Source: Ectocarpus siliculosus | Taxonomy: Eukaryota > Sar > Phaeophyceae > Ectocarpales > Ectocarpaceae | NCBI GenBank assembly: GCA_000310025.1 | Contig: FN649734.1 | Span: forward strand, 3,520,414 to 3,584,413 | Reading direction: 5' to 3' | DNA: 64,000 bases | Shown here: positions 36,801-48,721 of the stretch, in pieces | Position numbering within the stretch: the first letter of the stretch is position 1 | Layout: every line of letters starts with the position of its first letter | Translations under genes and position numbers: made by a program | The notes under the pieces: generated by a model | Seen by the model: the letters and a program-made list of their open reading frames with translations, nothing else | Told to the model about the DNA's origin: nothing | The model's database searches: none

Positions 36801-39800
36801 GCTCAGCCCTTCCCCCAGCGCCACCTGCACAGAGCAAGGATCATGCAACGTCTCGAGTACTGGTGCCCCGCCTGCCGCAAGGCCCTCGCGTGCCTCGTCG
36901 TTAGCCATGACCAGTGTTACCCTGTACACCAGCCGGGCGTCCCCACTGTTGCTTCCGGCCTGTTCGACGAGCTCCACCGTCTGGTCGATTGCAGCATCGC
37001 CGTGCATGAAGCGGTGCGTGTCGACCGCTTTACTTAGGCATCTTCCCGTCCGGGGCGACGGTCGCAACAAGTCTCGGTCGGGGCAAGCAACACGATCGGG
37101 GCACGAGAAGCGTCGGGTTGACACGCCACCGTGCAAGATACCACCGGTTGCACCAGGAATGAGGACCGCCGTCTTGTCGGCGTTGCCTAGGGTGGCCTTG
37201 AAGAAGTGCTTGTTGAAATATCCGCCAAGCCTCCTCAAGACGTCCTTCGGAGCTCGATACATCTCGATGCCGTCTCGAGGCCGCAGCTGCAGCTCGGTGA
37301 AAGCTGGAGGCGCCATCATTAGCGCGAAGCTGGGCACCATGGCGGAGACCTGTGGTTGAATGTGTCGCAGAGAATATGTGCATATTGATAATCAGGTTGC
37401 CCTAAAGAAAAAAAACAAACTGTTTTGTCAAAGTTGATGGATATGCTCTACACATTGCACCCTTTAATACTCTCATAGGCGCGTTCACCCACACCTACTT
37501 GGTCGAAACCGCCCTCCAGGCGGTCTCATTAGATCAACCAATGTTCGCATCTCATGTCTGGGCCTGCCTCGGCATCATCGGTCATGAAACAAAACGCAAA
37601 TATGAACGATCGCAGTATCGAAAAAATAGGGTTACGCGTGTCTCGTTTCGGCATGTTCGTACCATGAGCTCTGCTTCCGGGGCTTGCTCCCGCGTATCCC
37701 GAACCATGAGATGGCTGTTCAAGGAGCGCCAGCCGTCAAGATCCTCTTGGCCGCGGTACTTGCTCCCTCGGCGTACTCGCACAAACGCTGTGTGCACGCT
37801 GACAAAGAAGTTTTCGAAGGGCTCTAGAGTTCCTGCTAGCGCCAGGTACAACTCGGGCTGAGTGAACTCGCGCAAGAGGCTGAGGCCGGACTTGGGGACC
37901 AACAGAACGAGTCGTCGTAGATCGCCCGGAATCGGGAGCATGGGACCAAAATGCTGGCGGATGGGAACCAGGCCCAGTGCGTGAAAAACGGCAATCTGCA
38001 GAACGAGTATAGCGAAATGCGTAAAGGGGACGTTAAATACCTTGGCCAAGCAAGCAGGCATTTCGAATGAGATGTGCTACCGGCGGATTCGTACATGGAA
38101 ACCGTCGCTTTTGCACTTACGAAAGCTTGATATTCGGCTACCCGTACATCGTCCGCACCTGTTGGAAAGCAGCTGCCTTACCTGTTCCTGCTGCAGATTG
38201 GGGGCCAAGATGAGACCGCTGTTGTTGATGATAGCACCGAGCACCGAGTGGAAGTGGGCCACCCTCAGGCGCAGTCGGCGCCCGGCCAACGACAGCAACC
38301 GACCAAACGACACCGATGTGTAATATTTCGGCATGGTCGCGGAACGCAGGACCTCGTTGGCGGGCCGGTCGAACTTCCGCGTCGCGGTCATGGACGTTTT
38401 TGGCATGTGCCCAAACATCTCCTTGTATACCGACAACGTCAGATTGACGAAATCCCTCGGACTGATATCCACGAGGACGTTGTTCGAAGGGTCTGCACCC
38501 TGATGGGCATTTACAGGCGATACATTGGCAAATTCAGAGGACGTCATATACAGAGGCTCAAAGGATACCAGGCATCCACATCACGACAACAGAACAAACT
38601 GACGTGGCACTACCGTACGTAACCCAGGCTACACAGGTCTCGTTGACCCTAAAATAGCCGACAACCCAGCTGGTCCCCATTGAATGCTGAACTGCCTGTC
38701 GGGTTGCCAGGTAAGGTGCAGCCATGACTAGACCTCTCCAGAGCAACGTTCGGACTCTGAACGATCACCGGCGCTTCCCGATGATGTAATAGAAGTACCT
38801 ACCAAAGTGGTGGCGACAGCTTGCGGGTGCTTCCACACCAACCGCAGTAGGCTCGTTGCTGACGGACCAAGAGGGTTCTCCGACGACTCCGGACGTATCT
38901 CCCGCGAACCCGTTCCAGTGATGAGCGCGTTGATGTCGGTATGGTCAACCACCGATGAGAGGCTCGACACTGGTGCTACGCCTGGGGTGACCGAATCGAG
39001 GATATATGGAGGGTGGGGACCACGTCACCCCACGAAACCACTTCAAGACACCCCCATTCCCTAGTATTGATATTCGTATTTTCGTGTTGCCTGAGGGGTA
39101 CATTTTGTTGGATATCCCTCGCGTTTCATAACGAACCCGTCTGCCAGAACAGCAGTGCGTTGAGGGCTTCATCGACAGCCCTCACGGCCGGTGAGATGGT
39201 GCCAATACCTGGCAGCTACATGGGTTGCCGGCATGTATCCTGACTCAGACCCCACCAAGCAACGAGCCTACGAGTTCCTGCTCCAGGGCCTGAAGGCTTT
39301 CTGTGTAGCAGCAACACAAGGCGCTCGCGCTGATACATCTCGGAGTAGGTAACGCCTACGGTATTCACCGCTGTTGTCATGTGTAGGATGTACGCAAAGC
39401 CCCGCAAGGATAGAGAGATCAATGCGTATTGTCGCGGTTGAGCACCTCGCAAGCCAAGGGTTTTGTCGGAATAATACCTGCAGGCCCTACCAAGAAGCAA
39501 TTGTTTGTCTCTTTTCCAGGATCTGGAAGGGTTCTGTATATCAGGATTACCGCATTCTCACGCGGGTACAGCTGGGTCTCAAATATAATACCCTTCGTGC
39601 GGGGGGTGGAAGCACTTGATTGGTACGTAGTTTGCTGAGCTGGTACAGATATACGTGCTGCCGACGTGGTTCTATACGTTCTACCGCAGTCTTTTTCGCA
39701 GCTCCGTAAATGCCAAAATTGTCTGACGACGGCCCGGACGCAGAGAAGGAGCTCCACACGAAGGGCGTGGATACTACTGTACTCACGATGCAACCCTCCC

Positions 39801-42800
39801 CCGATGCCCCTCCTGCCCCTGACACCGGTTCTCGCCCCCACACTAGACAAAGTTCCTGAAAACCTGGGTCTGGGCCATGCCGGAACGCACTCAGCTCGTG
39901 GGTTTGATGGTGTATCGCGTCGTCGATGACGTCACGTGGGTTCAGCTGGCCTACGATCTGCCCGAAATCGTGCCGCGCGGTCTGCCCGGGTACTCCCGCA
40001 GCTTCTAAGTGGCGGCGTTGACGGCAACACGACCTACACCAGAAGCATGAAATCATCGGTGATCACGTGGTAATCGGTGATGGAGGGCGGCGGCAACTGT
40101 TCGATAGACGGGGACTGTAGTCTCTGTAGATACCAATCTGAACGGCACCAGAGTGCATGGGCATCACGCTGGGCTTATTTGAGATGAAGGGTGGAATGGC
40201 GGGTGGCACTCGTCAAGGCCCGGGAGTGCCTGAAACACGGCAAGACGGATTGTTTGTTTTTCGATGGCAGGGTGGAATACCGAACCCTCGAGCATGCTTC
40301 TGGATACGGGGGGGCACATTGGAGCCACAGTAGCTCATCGGGCGTGCACCCCAGGCTTGGGGCATCATTTCGTTTCTAGGCGGTAGGACCAGTTTATCGT
40401 CCCTTGGTGCTTTGGCGCCTGGATTTTCGTTGCACTCGCGGACGGGAACGCCTCAATGCTCACCCGTCAACGAAAAGCTTCATACGATAGACTTGTTTGT
40501 CCGCGAAGTCAGCACCTGCGGTGTCTACCCTTAATCAACTGCGGATGTACGGAAAGGCCTACCACGAGTTGTTTGCAAGACAAGTGGCTTTTGTTGCGGT
40601 GGGCCCCAGGAATCAGATGCGCGGTGTTTTAACCCCACCACCAATCCTATCTTTTTCGCCTCAGATGAAATTCCTTTGTGATGCATGCATGTTTCCGTTT
40701 GGATTTCCCTCTTGTAGACGCGGGGCAGCCTGATAATAGCTGATTCCGGATACCCCATAAGATAGAAGGAGACGATACCCGCACCGTAGAATCGTTGCTT
40801 GGATATCTGATTTACCGCGAAGACGGCCGATGACCTGGGTGCGCTATATATTGAAGCTTCATGAAGGAACGACAACCTCGCAACTCGCAACCACCATCGC
40901 CGTCCTGTTCTTCTATTCACCCGGCCTCAGAGGTACATACAGTAGTGTAGGCGATATGCATAGGGAAGATGTAGGCACCCCAAGGGCCCGCCGCTACACC
41001 AATAAATAGACTGTGCACACGTATGCCATGATACACCGAGAATCTCCACATCTCCGTCGCAAGCGGCTCACCTAGAAGCACTGCTGCCGTGTGGGCGTTC
41101 ATGCACAACAGCTTCTCGTAGAACTCCTGAGTTCCTTGGAACAGATTTGACGATTTTAGAGTGGAGATGAAGCTCGTGAGGAGGACGGCATGATGGTGTG
41201 CCTTGAGGAGCGGTGCAGAAGCCACCACTACGTTGATTATGCCTGATTGCGACAGAAGGACAGAGTCAAATTGACGGACAAAAGCAGTCAAATGATGAAC
41301 GGCGCATCGACACCGAAAAGGGTCTCGGGATGCGATACCGTCGGCGCCGTGTGTGTGGTTTTATATTGCTGTAGCATTGACCGCGCTAACAGGCCGATAA
41401 AGAGAAAATACGTCAGCCTCAGTGCGGCAGAAAACGGAATATGCTTCCAAAGGCCATGACCCCGTAAAGGGGCGTCGTGGGGGAGGCTGAGATGCTCCAC
41501 GGCGTGAAGACAGAAACTAAAGCAAACGGATAAAACTGCAAGTGCCGATCCAAGGAATCTAATCTACTGCTGTGTACTCTTGTTCGTTTCGAAGCCCTCT
41601 GCATTGTTGCTCATCTTCTTCCTTGCGTGCACTACTCTCCTCGAAAAGAATTCTACCATTACTTTTGGGCAGCTCCCTGTGCCTCCGGCGAAAGTCGTGT
41701 GGAAGGTCATCTTGGTCAAAACCCTTGCTCTCTTTTTCCATGCCATCTCCGCACGTATGCGTCCAAACCAACATGAAACCTTGCCAATATGTGAACGTGG
41801 GATCCAAGAAGCGCCAACATAGCCTTGCAATTCGTTGGAGCAACCTACCGAGATAATCTGCAAGGTTGCTAGATGAGATGACATCGAATTCCGTCACAGC
41901 GCCCGCCCATAGGTGCAGTGGTTGCAGTGTGTCTTGCTGGAATGCAACGGGCGAACCTCGTGTCGCCGACACTTTCGGAGCGTCACCATCGGCGTCGGCT
42001 GAGCCCCTCGTCGGGGGCGCGCATGCCAAAAGCGCATCACAGAAGTTGAGTGCATCTCCCACGTGGACGTTGATGCTGAGGCGCGACCCCGTCGACGAGT
42101 CGGCATTGCTCGTGGCAGTTGCTCGAAGCAGAGCCCCGCACATCTGGGCGAGCTCTTCTAGCGCAGCGCTCAGCCAGGCTTGCTGTGCTACGCTAGTAGG
42201 AATGCTGGTGACCCTTGAACCTCCGCCGCCGATTTGCGAGTTCATCTCTCGGGGCTTAGTGACCGTCGGTGCTTGTTGGCCGTACTCGTCTTGGAAGCTC
42301 TGGGGCCGTAGCTTCCACAAAGACGCTGGTTTTTGAACAATATGTGGGTGGGCGGCAAGGATGGGCAAGCTGTCCAACGAAAGCATTCGCGAGGTCTGCG
42401 ACATCTCCAAAGTGGTGAACCCCGAGAAAATCTAAAGAGGGTCGGGTTAGTTAGGCATGACCGTTTTCATTTCGACGCACACACTTGGTCAAACAATCCG
42501 AAGCGGGGTTTGTGAAAGACCCGAGGATCGATCCTAAAATACCCTGTGTCCACCCGCTTGTATTCCTACGCATGTGCAGTTTCCTTACCGAAAGACACGT
42601 ACCACCTGTATTGAAAGCATCTAGCGGGAAAGCCCCGTAGTGCAGGCTAGAAGCCGCTCCTTTCCTCTCCGTCACCAGGAGAAGCGGGTTGACCAGCTTG
42701 CACGGGCCTCTACGCTTGGCTGGAGTGTCCTCACATAGCAGCGGGAACGGATCGAGTATTCCCTCCCGGAGGTCTGGAGCAAGGTTCAACCAACAACACG

Positions 42801-44400
42801 CGCGGTACAGGTTTCAAGTGCATCGTCGAATGCGAACAATAAGCACCACCGCAACACGATTTTCGTGCACTACTGTATTCTTGACCGTTGCAATGTAGCA
42901 TTGGGCGCCTGTTCGTTATGAAAGTGCACGGCGGCCTCCCGAAAGTCACTTACAGGGCCATGCGGGGGAGCCTTCGTGTGTTTGAAACCGGGCTACTGCA
43001 GAAACTGAAGAAGATAATCGTTCGTTCAATAAATCAAACATTACAAAAAGCGATGGGCAGGCCCATTCATGTCGCTCTTGCTCTTCGTATGTTTGTGTCC
43101 GACACTTGTGTGGGAAAGTATCGACATGTATCTTGGGGAAGAAAAGCGTGTTGTGGTATACATAATGAAAGTAAACAAGCATTAGCACGTTCATGCTACT
43201 TGTCCCAGTGATTGCCACATGTGAGGTCTGCATGGACATTGAGTAGTCGGATGAGGTGAACACATAGCATACAAGCTTTGAGGGAATGCACCTACAGCAA
43301 ATCCGAGATTTGAAACCTTGTCGCGCGATGTTTTCGTGGCATGACGTGCAACTCATTCTTACAGTGGCGACGCATCTTGGAACTGGCCTCCACCGTCTCT
43401 TGCAAGCGACACGACGCCAGGCCCATCGCCCGGGACACGAATCTCATCTTCTTCCCTTTGGGCGTGTACTTGGCCAAGAAAGACGACCTCTCTTGCCTGA
43501 TCTTCATGAAAACCCCATTCTCCTGCAAGCTCCCATCGGTATACGAAGACCATATCTTACGTACACGGTCTCGGCTGCGGTCGTCGGAGAAGTGGACGAA
43601 ACCTCCGAGCTCGGTCGACGCCCATTCCGCGGGAGACGCAGCCGATGCTGCTAGCCTTCCAGCAACATCCAGGATTGTGGCCAACACTTCAGCGTCGACG
43701 AACATGTTGAACAGGGCGCAAAAGATTACACCGATCCTCTGCGCAAACACGGCACCACACTCTTCGGCATCCATGCCCCCGCCTGCCTTCCCTGCTGCTG
43801 ATGTAGCGGGTTCAGTGCTTCTGCTTGGGTCTCCGAGGCCCCCAAGAGACCCCATGCGGTGGGTGATGCTGTCGGGGGAGTCCATGAGGTCGCGAGAGTC
43901 GAGAATCATCTGCAGCAGCATCAGGTTCCTTGCGTGAATGGCGGGTTCCCAATCGTTCAGAGTGAACGACAGCGGACGCGGCACAGGCCCGCAGCTTACA
44001 CCCCGTTTACCGTGCAGTAGAACGGAGTACAGCAGGTCACGAATGTCGCCGCAGCCTAAGCAGAGAACATCGGCGCGCGGAGAATCGTGTGGCACGTGCT
44101 GCAGGAGATCCGTTGGAGGAGTGTTTCCTGCAGAAAGAGCAACAGAGGAACAGGAAGAGGGAGCTACAGTAGTGGGGAGTGAGGCACACCCGAGTTTGTT
44201 GTCCGTACTCGCTGTGGCCTTATATATGGTACGGGCCGTAAAAGAATGTTCGGGGGCTCTGACAAAATTATCCCCTCCTGCATGTGATGCGGGTGTCTTG
44301 GCAGGTATATCCAGGCGAGCTCTTGATCTTCCGGATCGTGATAAATCAACTCGAGTATGTATCTTCGGCGCTCCTCGTCCGAAGTTGTTGGTTTCGCCAT
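33846..44400 (-). CDS. DUF4470 / MYND zinc-finger protein, long multi-exon gene
   Basis: About 1550 residues. Phase-consistent exons: 44400-44190, 44127-43363, 42773-42589, 42431-41849, 41242-41072, about 40904-40779, a possible 39208-39137, 38981-38803, 38499-38182, 37995-37663, 37349 to about 36450, about 36280-36140, 34915-34628, 34292-33846. Exons 1-2 start MAKPTTSDEERRRYILEL and contain the DUF4470 block (DVLCLGCGDIRDLLYSVLLH, SFTLNDWEPAIHARNLMLLQ). Exon 3 begins LREGILDPFPLL. The last exon ends in a complete MYND finger: CAQC, CSRC, YCSKEC, CREWSK then stop. MYND fingers usually mediate protein-protein contacts; DUF4470 is typically found at the N-terminus of such proteins. The 3' border of the 37349 exon and its junction to 36280 are uncertain. 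Most upstream introns are phase 1. One intron of about 1.6 kb hosts a plus-strand gene. Confidence 0.75.
39233..40008 (+). CDS. Small nested gene, unrecognised
   Basis: Four exons with fully consistent phases: 39233-39348 (phase 2), 39520-39565, 39649-39705, 39847-40008; 126 residues. It starts MYPDSDPTKQRAYEFLLQGL and ends DLPEIVPRGLPGYSRSF then TAA. The sequence is rich in aromatic residues (YVLPTWFYTFYRSLF, KTWVWAM) and has no recognised domain. All introns are short (83-171 nt) with GT-AG ends. It lies inside an intron of the minus-strand MYND gene, on the opposite strand. The first exon frame is open upstream to 39164, so the true start could be earlier, and that would overlap a possible MYND exon at 39137-39208. 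A real nested gene is favoured over chance because of the phase agreement and composition. Confidence 0.5.
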
Positions 44401-44594
44401 TATATTTTGTGCGCGTGTGTTCATGATACACGTGCATGAATCGATCACGGTTGCTGATGCGGTCGCTGCCAGAGGACCCTGACACTCTCATATATAGCCC
44501 GAACTTGTTTCTTCTCGGAGCGAATATATTTCTCGGAGCGGAAGAGCGGGCGGCCCACATTAGTTGGCATACTATTCCAAGCAAGACGCCGCAG

Positions 44595-45720
44595 CCGCTT
44601 CGATGGAAATTGATTCGACGTCCATGGAATCCACACAACTTCCATGGAACCCATGTGGAAGCTGCGTGTCGGATTCCGGCGCCAAGGCATTCATGGACTG
44701 AACTACATGGAAGCTTGTCCGTCGAACCCCTTCCCGAACTTCAGAGATACTTTCGTGGAAGCAACTCCAGTGAAAGTTACTTCCACGGAGGCGGTTGTGA
44801 GGGCTGCAGGACAACTTCCATGAAAGCTCGACATCTCTCAGGAAAGAAAGTTCCATGGAAACGTTTGTCGACCGTGAAATACAAATTCAATGGAAACACG
44901 CCAAAGTCCATGGAACCAAGTTCCATGGATCTCATACTCATAGCGACGTCCATCGAAGCTGTATCATGCAACAATATCACCAGAATCCAGCGTCCTTGGT
45001 GATCGAAGGGCTTTCGGGGAATCTTGAACGAGAAGCCTCCACGGCTATCGTTCACGAGGGTGCCCGCTTCCATGGAATCCACTTAGAGAACGTCAAACCG
45101 AAAATGTTCTATTGTGTGCCCGAGGTTTGGCCAAATTCGTCAATACATTGTATCATATGCTGGTACGCCTCCAAATATATGTGTATTCAACAAAAACTAC
45201 CTGTCACATGTAAGGCGGCTGACATTGTTACGGAAGTTCTTAAGGAAGTTGCCTGGTAACTCCAGCAACCACTTCCTTCCGTGGGAATCGTCCCCGTTTC
45301 TCAGCTTCCATAGAAGGATTCTTCGAAAGCTCCCATGGAAGTTGCTCATGCTGGCTTCCACGGGAGCTCAACTCGGGAGATACTCTTCATGGAAATTGTG
45401 CCAGAACGCTTCCATGGAAGTCGAACCTTCTACTCCATGGAAGCTACTCCAAGTTGGGCCACTTCCATGGATATTGTTGAATTAGACTTCCATGGAAGAT
45501 CACCATGCGACTTCCGCGGAAGCTAGTCGACTTCCACTAACCTCTATAGAAGTTTAAACTCCCGTGGAAATTGCTCGAGAACCGTCCCTCTACAAGAAAT
45601 TCTACGTACGTTCCCTACCAACGTCCATAAAAGTCACTCGGCGAGCTTCCATGGAAATCAAAGTGAACCATCTTCCATGGAATTCAAAACCACTGCCGTG
45701 GAAGCAGTATTCTACTCGCA
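44595..45720. repeat. Array of degenerate TTCCATGGAA palindromes
   Basis: More than twenty copies or near-copies of the palindrome TTCCATGGAA, often extended to CTTCCATGGAAG, at irregular spacing, e.g. 44640, 44849, 44919, 45068, 45409, 45468, 45487, 45651, 45673. Variants change one or two positions (TTCCGCGGAA, TTCCATAGAA, TTCAATGGAA). The array starts about 200 bp upstream of the MYND gene start codon and spans 1.1 kb. Open frames crossing it are not convincing proteins. It may be a cluster of binding sites or a decayed satellite. Confidence 0.8.
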
Positions 45721-45910
45721 TTGGAGAGTCGCTCATTTTCTACATAATGCAGAAGATCTGAAAAAGAGCACATGCAGGCACACACGGAGAGCGTGCGAAC
45801 GTCATTGAATCGCTGAATTCATTGAATTGTGGTGTGAATATGTGTGTATGAGTACGTGCATGAGGATGTATATGCGCGGGAACCTCCATCTATCGGCTTC
45901 TGCTGACGGT

Positions 45911-46160
45911 GATGCCGTTGGTTGCTGGAAAGTGGACCCTGAGGTTCGACATTTCTTCCGAAATGTTTCGAAGACAAGACAAGAAGAGTGGCATTAATAG
46001 GTCGCGTTGGAAAATCGGAAATCACTCAGCCCACACACACACTCATTTTCTAAGCCACCACTTGCAATGGACACCATGGCGTTGGTTGCTGCCAAGCGGA
46101 CGCTAACATTCGATGAATTTCGATTTTTTTCGAGGAGAAGACAAAAGGAGTGATTAAGAC
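45911..46160. repeat. Diverged tandem duplication, two units of about 85 bp
   Basis: 45911-45996 and 46074-46158 share CGTTGGTTGCTG, then GTGGACCCT / GCGGACGCT, TTCGA, TTTC, and AGACAAGACAAGAAGAGTG / AGACAAAAGGAGTG. On the minus strand both read SN-x-x-V-x3-ATN, so they may be duplicated exons of a minus-strand gene; plus-strand frames (MPLVAGKWTLRFD and MALVAAKRTLTFD) are similar too. Coding strand unresolved. Confidence 0.5.
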
Positions 46161-47017
46161 AGGAAGTCGTAGAACCGGTGAAGAGGAGAGAAACAGCGCG
46201 CATGGTCGCACATGGGTACACACCTCTGGCGTACGCTACTGCGGCCGAACTTGATCAAACTTGGCGAGGGTCCACGGCTTGCGATCAACTACGGAATCAT
46301 ACTCGAAATGTCGCGAGACGTACGCCATCTCGGTCGAGATCGGCTTGTGAGCCCGGTCGGTCAAGGGTGGTGGGTGTCGTAATGACATGGAACGCGCACG
46401 CACGGCGAAAACGAACAATGTCCGTAGATGAGACTCAAGCTTACAGCTTCAGAATTGTTATTCGTGTACAATAGAGCCGGTGCAGCGGTCGGAGAAGAAC
46501 TAGGAACGATGTGGGACTTATGTAGAGCCGCTATGCCCGACCATCGCCATGTTGGTCAAGGATTTGGAACATGAACATGCATCTCCCTCGATTTTTTTTC
46601 CTCTTTTCCCTCCTCCCTTCACTCGCTCGCCATCTCTCGAGTCGAATATCCCAAAAGAAAACGGCAAACGAATTCGTTTGGAGGCCTGTTCATAAGAACC
46701 TGGGAACTACAGCACGTAAAGCACACTACTGCTGTAGGCAACTGTATGGTGGTGGATAAATTTTAAGAACATGGCCATGGACAGGTCCGCAGTCCAGAAT
46801 CTTACACACGCTGTTGGGGTACCCCAGAGAAAATACGGGTCTCGACCAAAGCAAGATATTAAACACGTGCGGGCGCTACAGTACAACTGTAGATCATTCT
46901 TGTTTATGAACCATTATTAGAGGGTCGCCCAACTGCATGCACCGCCGTCTGTTCGAGGGCAGGTACCAACAGACTTTCCAAGCAGTTCTATGCATACCTC
47001 ACGCAACACAATCTTAC

Positions 47018-48086
47018 CGAAAGCATAAAAGAAAAAACCGCTGGTGAAGAACGACGCTTTCGTGTGGATGAAGTACTTCCCCGGAGGTTCATCGTCAGGA
47101 TTGGCCATTGCCGCCTGGAAAAGAGTAACAGGAACAACGTGTTGAGAAGTGTAATTGTCGGCATGATGGCAGGATCTCAAAAGGCATTGCTCGGTAGGGC
47201 AACAAAATGCAGCCCTTTGACCGCCTTCAGCCACGGAATAGTCGCAGCTCTTTGCTCCGTTCGCGTATATCCCACCAGAACTGCGAACACATGCACGTGT
47301 TAAAGCCTTCTCTCGGAAGGGCACGTTGTTGCAGTAGTGCCGTGGTTATTCCACACGCGTGTTTTGGGCAGTTGGACAAGGACAACTGCACGCACGAACC
47401 CGGGAACCCGAGAATACACCGAGGGATTGGTAGCGAGAAGACAGGTAATAAGTGAAAATGAAAATTTCAAGACATCTCCGACGAGTTGATTTATGTGATG
47501 AAGCAATCAGAGCCAAACAGCCAAACGACGTTGCATCGACGAAGAATGGTACAGCAGCGGTAGGCGTTGCTGTCGTTGTGAGGCCGTGTCGTGTTGGGGA
47601 TCCGTCGTGAAGCTCGGCTGTCAAGCAAGCAGCCAGTCGCCAAGAAGTAAAGCAAGAAGAATCACCCTGAAAATCATGTACCTGGTGTAGTAAAGATGCA
47701 ACGGAGCTCACACGGTTATCCGTATACAGTACCAGTAGTACCCTTCCAATCACGCGAAGCGACTGCTCTGAGCGCGTTTTCTCACCAACTGTTCGTGTAT
47801 CTGCGGATGAATGTATCTAGTTCGAGGTTTGGCGAGGTCTGGCAGGGAGGAGCTGGAGCCGAATGAAGCGCGAAAGGAGCTACCTGACCGTGTACCATGA
47901 CAAGTTGCCGGAGAAGAAAAGGGACAAAGTCGAACAATTCCTCCAATAGAGCCGGTCTTGAGATAAAGTCTATGTACATACATTAGACAGCAGTTTTTAT
48001 CGGAACCAAAAGGCTCCCCCGTACATACCCTGTACAACTGGTTCCAGCTCGCATAAAAGAGCACCAGAACACGCACATGCAATTTC
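47018..48086 (-). CDS. Partial gene, three phase-matched exons, unrecognised
   Basis: Exons 48086-48029 (EIACACSGALLCELEPVVQ), 47969-47884 (FISRPALLEELFDFVPFLLR) and 47114-47018 (AAMANPDDEPPGKYFIHTKA then SFFTSGFFFYAFG) join in phases 1 and 0 with good GT-AG sites; the last ends at GTAAGA in phase 1. The first two have a helical, repeat-like character faintly like the start of phosphatase-associated SAPS domains, but this is too weak to name it. Upstream and downstream exons were not found; 45.9-46.2 kb may hold later ones. Confidence 0.4.
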
Positions 48087-48213
48087 CTGGGCGGTTGACT
48101 CAACCGTCTGCCCCACAATGTCAGACACCAGTAAAACAGTAATCCACTCTGCCGTCAACCAGTCCACACCTTCGATGCGTTTATTTCAGACTTTTGCGAA
48201 TAAAGAACGTAGA

Positions 48214-48721
48214 CTAATGAAAGTCGACGTCAACGATAAATAGGCTCGCCTGCGCCCATCGCAAGCGGCATCTGCCAGTGCACGCCGCTTCTGCGACAGA
48301 ACGCCCAACGATCGTATCCCATCTCGTTGCCGAGTTCGTGGGCCGGGGCGGGTCGACGGTGATGTAGAACATTGGGAGGCCCCAGACATATACAGCGGCC
48401 GAAGTAGCCGTGCAGTCATCACAGCCTTCTGAAATGGTCTCATCGTCACTCTGCCCAGACGTCTCGCTGTTGAAATGTTTCCTTGATGCAGATGGCTCGC
48501 CCTTGATGCAGCGAAGACGCCGCCCACGCGGTCGTAGCATCGATGTGCCAGCCTTCAAATACTGGATGAATGTTTCCCGTCCAGGTCGCACCTGTAGCTG
48601 TACCTTGAGCCGGCGGGGGGACCATCACCCTCCCAGAAGTCGATGCAGGAGCCACCGTTGAACCGGCTGAACCTCTGAACGTGTGCTCTTCCGCTGGGAC
48701 TTCGGTCTGCCTTTGTGTCAT
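48214..48721 (-). CDS. Hypothetical protein segment, unrecognised
   Basis: An ATG at 48721 opens MTQRQTEVPAEEHTFRGSAG, running to a possible donor near 48603. A second frame, after a possible acceptor near 48510, reads GEPSASRKHFNSETSGQSDD and continues to VDVDFH then TGA at 48214. Composition is protein-like, and the acidic Ser/Thr-rich stretch resembles a disordered region. Alternatively the 48721 frame is an unspliced 91-residue protein. No family recognised and few independent clues. Confidence 0.3.

Noticed and set aside
39216-39500. Minus-strand frame as a MYND exon
   Set aside because: The plus strand here gives MYPDSDPTKQRAYEFLLQ, which splices in phase to three further exons; the minus frame has no matching junctions.
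39547-40056. Minus-strand frame over 39.85-40.05 kb as a MYND exon
   Set aside because: The plus strand reads YRVVDDVTWVQLAYDLPEIV and has consistent splicing; the minus frame is its shadow.
44436-45002. Plus-strand frame through the palindrome array
   Set aside because: Composition (repeated FHG, SMEL, STME) simply reflects the TTCCATGGAA repeats.
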